From positions 1 through 64,000 of the forward strand of contig CAJPTC010000008.1 of assembly GCA_905373475.1 (NCBI GenBank): a DNA stretch of 64,000 nt. Reading direction: 5' to 3'. This document shows positions 61,801-64,000 of the stretch, piece by piece; position 1 is the first letter of the stretch, and each line of letters begins with the position of its first letter. The position numbers and the translations under genes are program-made. The notes under the pieces were generated by a model. The model worked only from the letters and a program-made list of their open reading frames with translations. It was not told where the DNA came from and did not search any database. This DNA is from Bacteroidia bacterium (GTDB taxonomy: Bacteria > Bacteroidota > Bacteroidia > Bacteroidales > CAJPTX01).

Positions 61801-64000
61801 ACTTCCACATCGCATAGATTGTGGAGTGGTGGATTTACCATGCTGTTGCTCGTAACTCTTACAACCGCCTTGCCAGGAATTAGACCTTCGACCATGGAAG
61901 TAGCGTTGTCGTAGGCAATTCGTTTGGGTGTTATCGGTTCAGTCGCAAATTGAATACCAGTAACTCCCTTTTGTTCTTGTATTTTAAGCTCCTTCTTTTG
62001 TCCGACTTTCAGACGCATGTTATAAACAGTGAGGGTGAGGTTTCTATCTGCTACATATTTATCGTTGAGAAACTGGAAGGCTTTTGCTGTCTTAAGTTGC
62101 GTATCGTGTATATACTTATTGCTATAATAAAGCCCATTTGCTTGTATCGTCGGTTTTCTGATCGTTTTATTCGCTTCCCATTCTTCTAGCGTACGATTGT
62201 ATGCGTCTACCGACAATCCACTCCCATCAATACCAATTTGTCCGCCTTCGGGAAGAGAGGAATAATCCCAATTACCAATGGGGTGTTGCATTCCCTTAGC
62301 ATTTGTGAAGACATTGGCGAAGTTGGAAACATTTTTTGTATTCCAGTGCGTGACTCCGTATACATTACCTTTCGCATTGTAGAACATTCCTTGCAGTGAT
62401 GAAACCCTTTCGATGTTCCAGTCGCTGAAATCGGTATTTGCACAATTCGAGTTGGCGAACATGTAAACAAAGGATGTGGCAGAATGTACATCCCACTTGG
62501 AAAGATCTCCGATAAAAGCCGATGCACCATTGAAAGCGTTCGTGAAGTTTTCCACTTCTCCGACGTTCCAGATCCCGATATGTTCTCCCAGAAACATCAC
62601 AGCGTCACGGAATACACCATCCATTCGTTTAACATGCGATACATCCCAACGGCGTAGATCGGCATTAAACACCTTACAGCCATTGAACATATTGTCCATA
62701 CGTTGCAAGTTCTTAAAGCGCCACCTTGATAGGTTTGCATTAAACTTCTCGCAGCCAATGAACATTGCATTTGCGTCGGTTACATTTTCCACGTTCCATG
62801 AACTGATATCGGCATTAAATGCCTTACAACCTGAAAACATGGAACTGGTATTGATCGCGGAACGCATTCTCCATCTTGAGAGATCTGCATTGAAACTAGC
62901 GCACTGAAAAAACATTGCGTAGAAGTCGGTCGACTGCGAAACGTCCCAATTTTGAAGATCTCCATTAAAACTGCTACAGCCGTAAAACATTTCACGGAAA
63001 GTGATACCTGCTCCGACATCCCATTTGCTAAAGTCCGTTTTTAAGTCGGGGCAATATGCAAACATTCCTTGGAAGTTTTTTACCTTAGACACATCCCAAT
63101 CTTTGAGATCCTCCTTCATGTTTCCACAGTAGCGGAACATAGCCCCCATACTGACAGCATTTCCGACCTTCCACTTCGCAATGCCCTTCCCATCATACTC
63201 TATACAATTATTAAAGAGTCCGTAGAAGTTTTCCACGTTGTCTACATGCCATGCTGTTAGATCTGCCTTAAATCTTTTACACCCTGAAAAAGTAGATTCG
63301 AGACTTACAATCTTATGATTCTTATCCAATAGCCACTGCTCTACTCCTTGCCCCGTGATATTGGAACAATTAGTAAAAAGATTAGACAAAGAGGTAACTT
63401 TCTTGAGTTTTCCCGCCCAATTAGAAAAGTCTAAATTCTTTGACGCGCCTAGGAGCCAACAATCATAAAACATATAAGTGATGAGCGTAACACTCTCAAT
63501 ATTCCAATCGGTAGGATCAAAATTTAATGTTTTGCATCCGTAAAACGTACAATAGAAGTTTGTTACACGATTTACCTTCGTAGCCCACTTCTCTAAGCCT
63601 TCCCCCTTAAAGTTCAGACAGCCTTGAAATGTCTGCGACATGTTTGTAACCTTGCCAACTTCCCAATTGTCGATTTTGACATTAAAAGAGGTTGCTCTAC
63701 AAAATGTACGGTTGAGAGTTTCTACGTTCCTGATGTCCCAGTTTGCAATTTTTGGGTCATTAAACTGTGAGCAGTCTTCAAACATTGCCAAAAGCGTCCT
63801 GACATTTTGCAACTTCCACTTACCTTGTGGGTCTACTATTTTTAGACTGCTACAGCCTTTGAACATATAAGATAGATCTTCGCACAGTGTAAGATCTGGT
63901 TCTCCTTTGGTCGTACTAGATATCTCGAGGTTGATGCAATTGGCAAATGCGCTGTTGAGATTTCTCCATTTACCCGTTCCCCACTGCTCTATGCTTAAAA
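58884..64000 (-). CDS. large surface protein: DUF285 repeats, Ig-like (Big_2) domains, T9SS signal (N-terminus beyond window)
   Basis: More than 1,700 residues; the frame stays open to the right edge, so the start and signal peptide lie outside. The N-terminal third has about 20 repeats of roughly 25 residues of the BspA-like DUF285 type (MFSGCKAFNADISSWNVENV pattern). About eleven bacterial Ig-like domains follow (pattern LxWxSsdpxivsVdexGxvxGxkeGtaxVxa). The last 75 residues are a type A T9SS domain (LPNPFNEKLRIV, LVPGLYILRIT, KSIRVVK). DUF285/BspA proteins bind host or bacterial surfaces. No enzyme motif is seen; an adhesin is inferred. Has its own terminator. Confidence 0.9.
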   Translation of the reverse strand, partial: LSIEQWGTGKWRNLNSAFANCINLEISSTTKGEPDLTLCEDLSYMFKGCSSLKIVDPQGKWKLQNVRTLLAMFEDCSQFNDPKIANWDIRNVETLNRTFCRATSFNVKIDNWEVGKVTNMSQTFQGCLNFKGEGLEKWATKVNRVTNFYCTFYGCKTLNFDPTDWNIESVTLITYMFYDCWLLGASKNLDFSNWAGKLKKVTSLSNLFTNCSNITGQGVEQWLLDKNHKIVSLESTFSGCKRFKADLTAWHVDNVENFYGLFNNCIEYDGKGIAKWKVGNAVSMGAMFRYCGNMKEDLKDWDVSKVKNFQGMFAYCPDLKTDFSKWDVGAGITFREMFYGCSSFNGDLQNWDVSQSTDFYAMFFQCASFNADLSRWRMRSAINTSSMFSGCKAFNADISSWNVENVTDANAMFIGCEKFNANLSRWRFKNLQRMDNMFNGCKVFNADLRRWDVSHVKRMDGVFRDAVMFLGEHIGIWNVGEVENFTNAFNGASAFIGDLSKWDVHSATSFVYMFANSNCANTDFSDWNIERVSSLQGMFYNAKGNVYGVTHWNTKNVSNFANVFTNAKGMQHPIGNWDYSSLPEGGQIGIDGSGLSVDAYNRTLEEWEANKTIRKPTIQANGLYYSNKYIHDTQLKTAKAFQFLNDKYVADRNLTLTVYNMRLKVGQKKELKIQEQKGVTGIQFATEPITPKRIAYDNATSMVEGLIPGKAVVRVTSNSMVNPPLHNLCDVEVYLPILDLKWEKTEYDLAIGDVLDLRRRMKISPYNASWPQRITFKVSDADKEFVEIKDETSGRIKGLKEGTVTVTVETFDVEDANERVTKTLTINVKSLDAEKIQIHPNEIRLGVGTKVYPKVFFTPKNTTDQKVIFEFEGDNTIASIDATTEPVITGLRVGNCKLVAKSSNGKEAKVNVRVLDDYVSVEDVRYLSGHSFPLLLGSSRNLSVSVTPTNASNKKLYWESGDEEIATVDQDGRVYGLKEGQVLIRVYSVENKLVYDVCKVDVYNNPVQGIELVGEPLVKIGLGEKYKLRYKLLPEGVSNKEVACSSADPTIISVDAETAEVVGEQIGGPVEITIKAIGADVNSNVELKVKVQCVSKVAAEKLILDPVNLGLFPGEERQLVLKFQPEDATDRDVLWTTTSEDIVEVDENGYLKAKEAGTATIKVVLKSAPQISAICNVSVHPHVQPKSIELRPQSIKIGEGDEYKLAVFVQPINATKYTLEWKIEDADNVLSFNEEEQIVKGVKEGTGKVLVSLKGNPDVKSECEITVVPKVATTSFDFEPKEFEIEFNTELNLNEKLVFQPEGATDRWMDWTSEDPDVVQVREGYVRGLAPNSQGIEITAQLHSDPTKKATCRIKVKEPSSPLSIVMNSQLLRIKVGDVRNITVIYTPADVTDRKLEWRSSNPDILSVDENGKIVGVAKGTVAVMASLQSNPKIMAVCTVEVLDANTTELVTAISIEDVTLTAGTRAKLKVTYMPADAIGQQLLFEGYDPAKFVIANGEIIALSSTGDEPVEVTAMLATDPAVKTTFKVTVRPVVPAASFRLNLDKLLIYELNNAYLRVITEPEDADKTGVIWTSDNESVCTVSQGVVYGVSEGVANVTATLNGKTATCEVTVRKQNSTLSVDDDHFVSLSVLPNPFNEKLRIVHSGEISNVRYELVNTMGFVVRSGRIEQEDSVIETTSLVPGLYILRITTETGRTKSIRVVK
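61700..64000 (-). repeat. tandem DUF285 (PARCEL-type) coding repeats
   Basis: DNA repeats of about 75 bases coding DUF285 units within the large surface protein; each unit keeps M-F, a cysteine and FNxDLxxW. PARCEL elements of this type are known to spread between bacteria and eukaryotic microbes. The left boundary near the Ig-like domains is approximate. Confidence 0.6.

Noticed and set aside
61700..64000. CRISPR array
   Set aside because: The repeats at the right edge are coding, about 75 bases long and divergent; they form DUF285 protein repeats. No direct repeat-spacer pattern occurs elsewhere.

Overview
The window looks like chromosomal DNA of an anaerobic, amino-acid-fermenting Bacteroidota, most likely Porphyromonas or a close relative. 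Pointers are type IX secretion (T9SS) C-terminal domains of both type A and type B, a SusC/SusD (RagA/RagB) pair, methionine gamma-lyase, a sodium-pumping methylmalonyl-CoA decarboxylase, two 2-oxoacid:ferredoxin oxidoreductases, promoters of the TAnnTTTG type and few Shine-Dalgarno sites. The genus is inferred from gene content, not from a marker gene.

Left part, 0-22 kb, nearly all on the minus strand: a CLC chloride channel, PepE dipeptidase, CPBP protease, exported nuclease, EamA transporter, methionine gamma-lyase, the mmdA-D-C-B sodium pump, a DegT/WbpE-like sugar aminotransferase, Lnt, RluD, a T9SS cargo protein, a PASTA protein, WbpA-like and WbpD-like sugar genes, and a HaeIII-type restriction-modification pair. 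The sugar genes fit the nucleotide-sugar pathway known to supply the linking sugar of T9SS cargo in P. gingivalis. The methyltransferase of the restriction pair has lost about 85 internal residues, although its nuclease looks complete.

Middle, 22-32 kb: a plus-strand selenium/sulfur set (cysteine desulfurase-like enzyme, DUF3343 carrier, SelD), a two-subunit 2-oxoacid:ferredoxin oxidoreductase and a Fic AMP-transferase whose inhibitory glutamate is glycine. These converge on a minus-strand iron or manganese module: FeoB plus a membrane-anchored DtxR-FeoA-FeoA fusion.

Envelope part, 32-53 kb: a small acidic protein (plus strand), then minus-strand DUF5686 protein, exported MsrB, SusD/SusC, a beta-propeller SpoIIE-phosphatase sensor, a type B T9SS protein, an OstA-like protein, three SurA-like chaperones, a MITE-like inverted-repeat element and GuaB.

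Right part, 53-64 kb: MscL, tRNA-Arg(TCT) and a DUF4294 protein on plus; then on minus an aminotransferase with a four-subunit 2-oxoacid:ferredoxin oxidoreductase operon, and a very large surface protein (DUF285 repeats, about eleven Ig-like domains, T9SS signal) cut by the window edge.

By-eye reading found only about 26 GGCC sites in 64 kb, consistent with long exposure to a GGCC-specific nuclease. No CRISPR array, rRNA or complete insertion sequence was seen.
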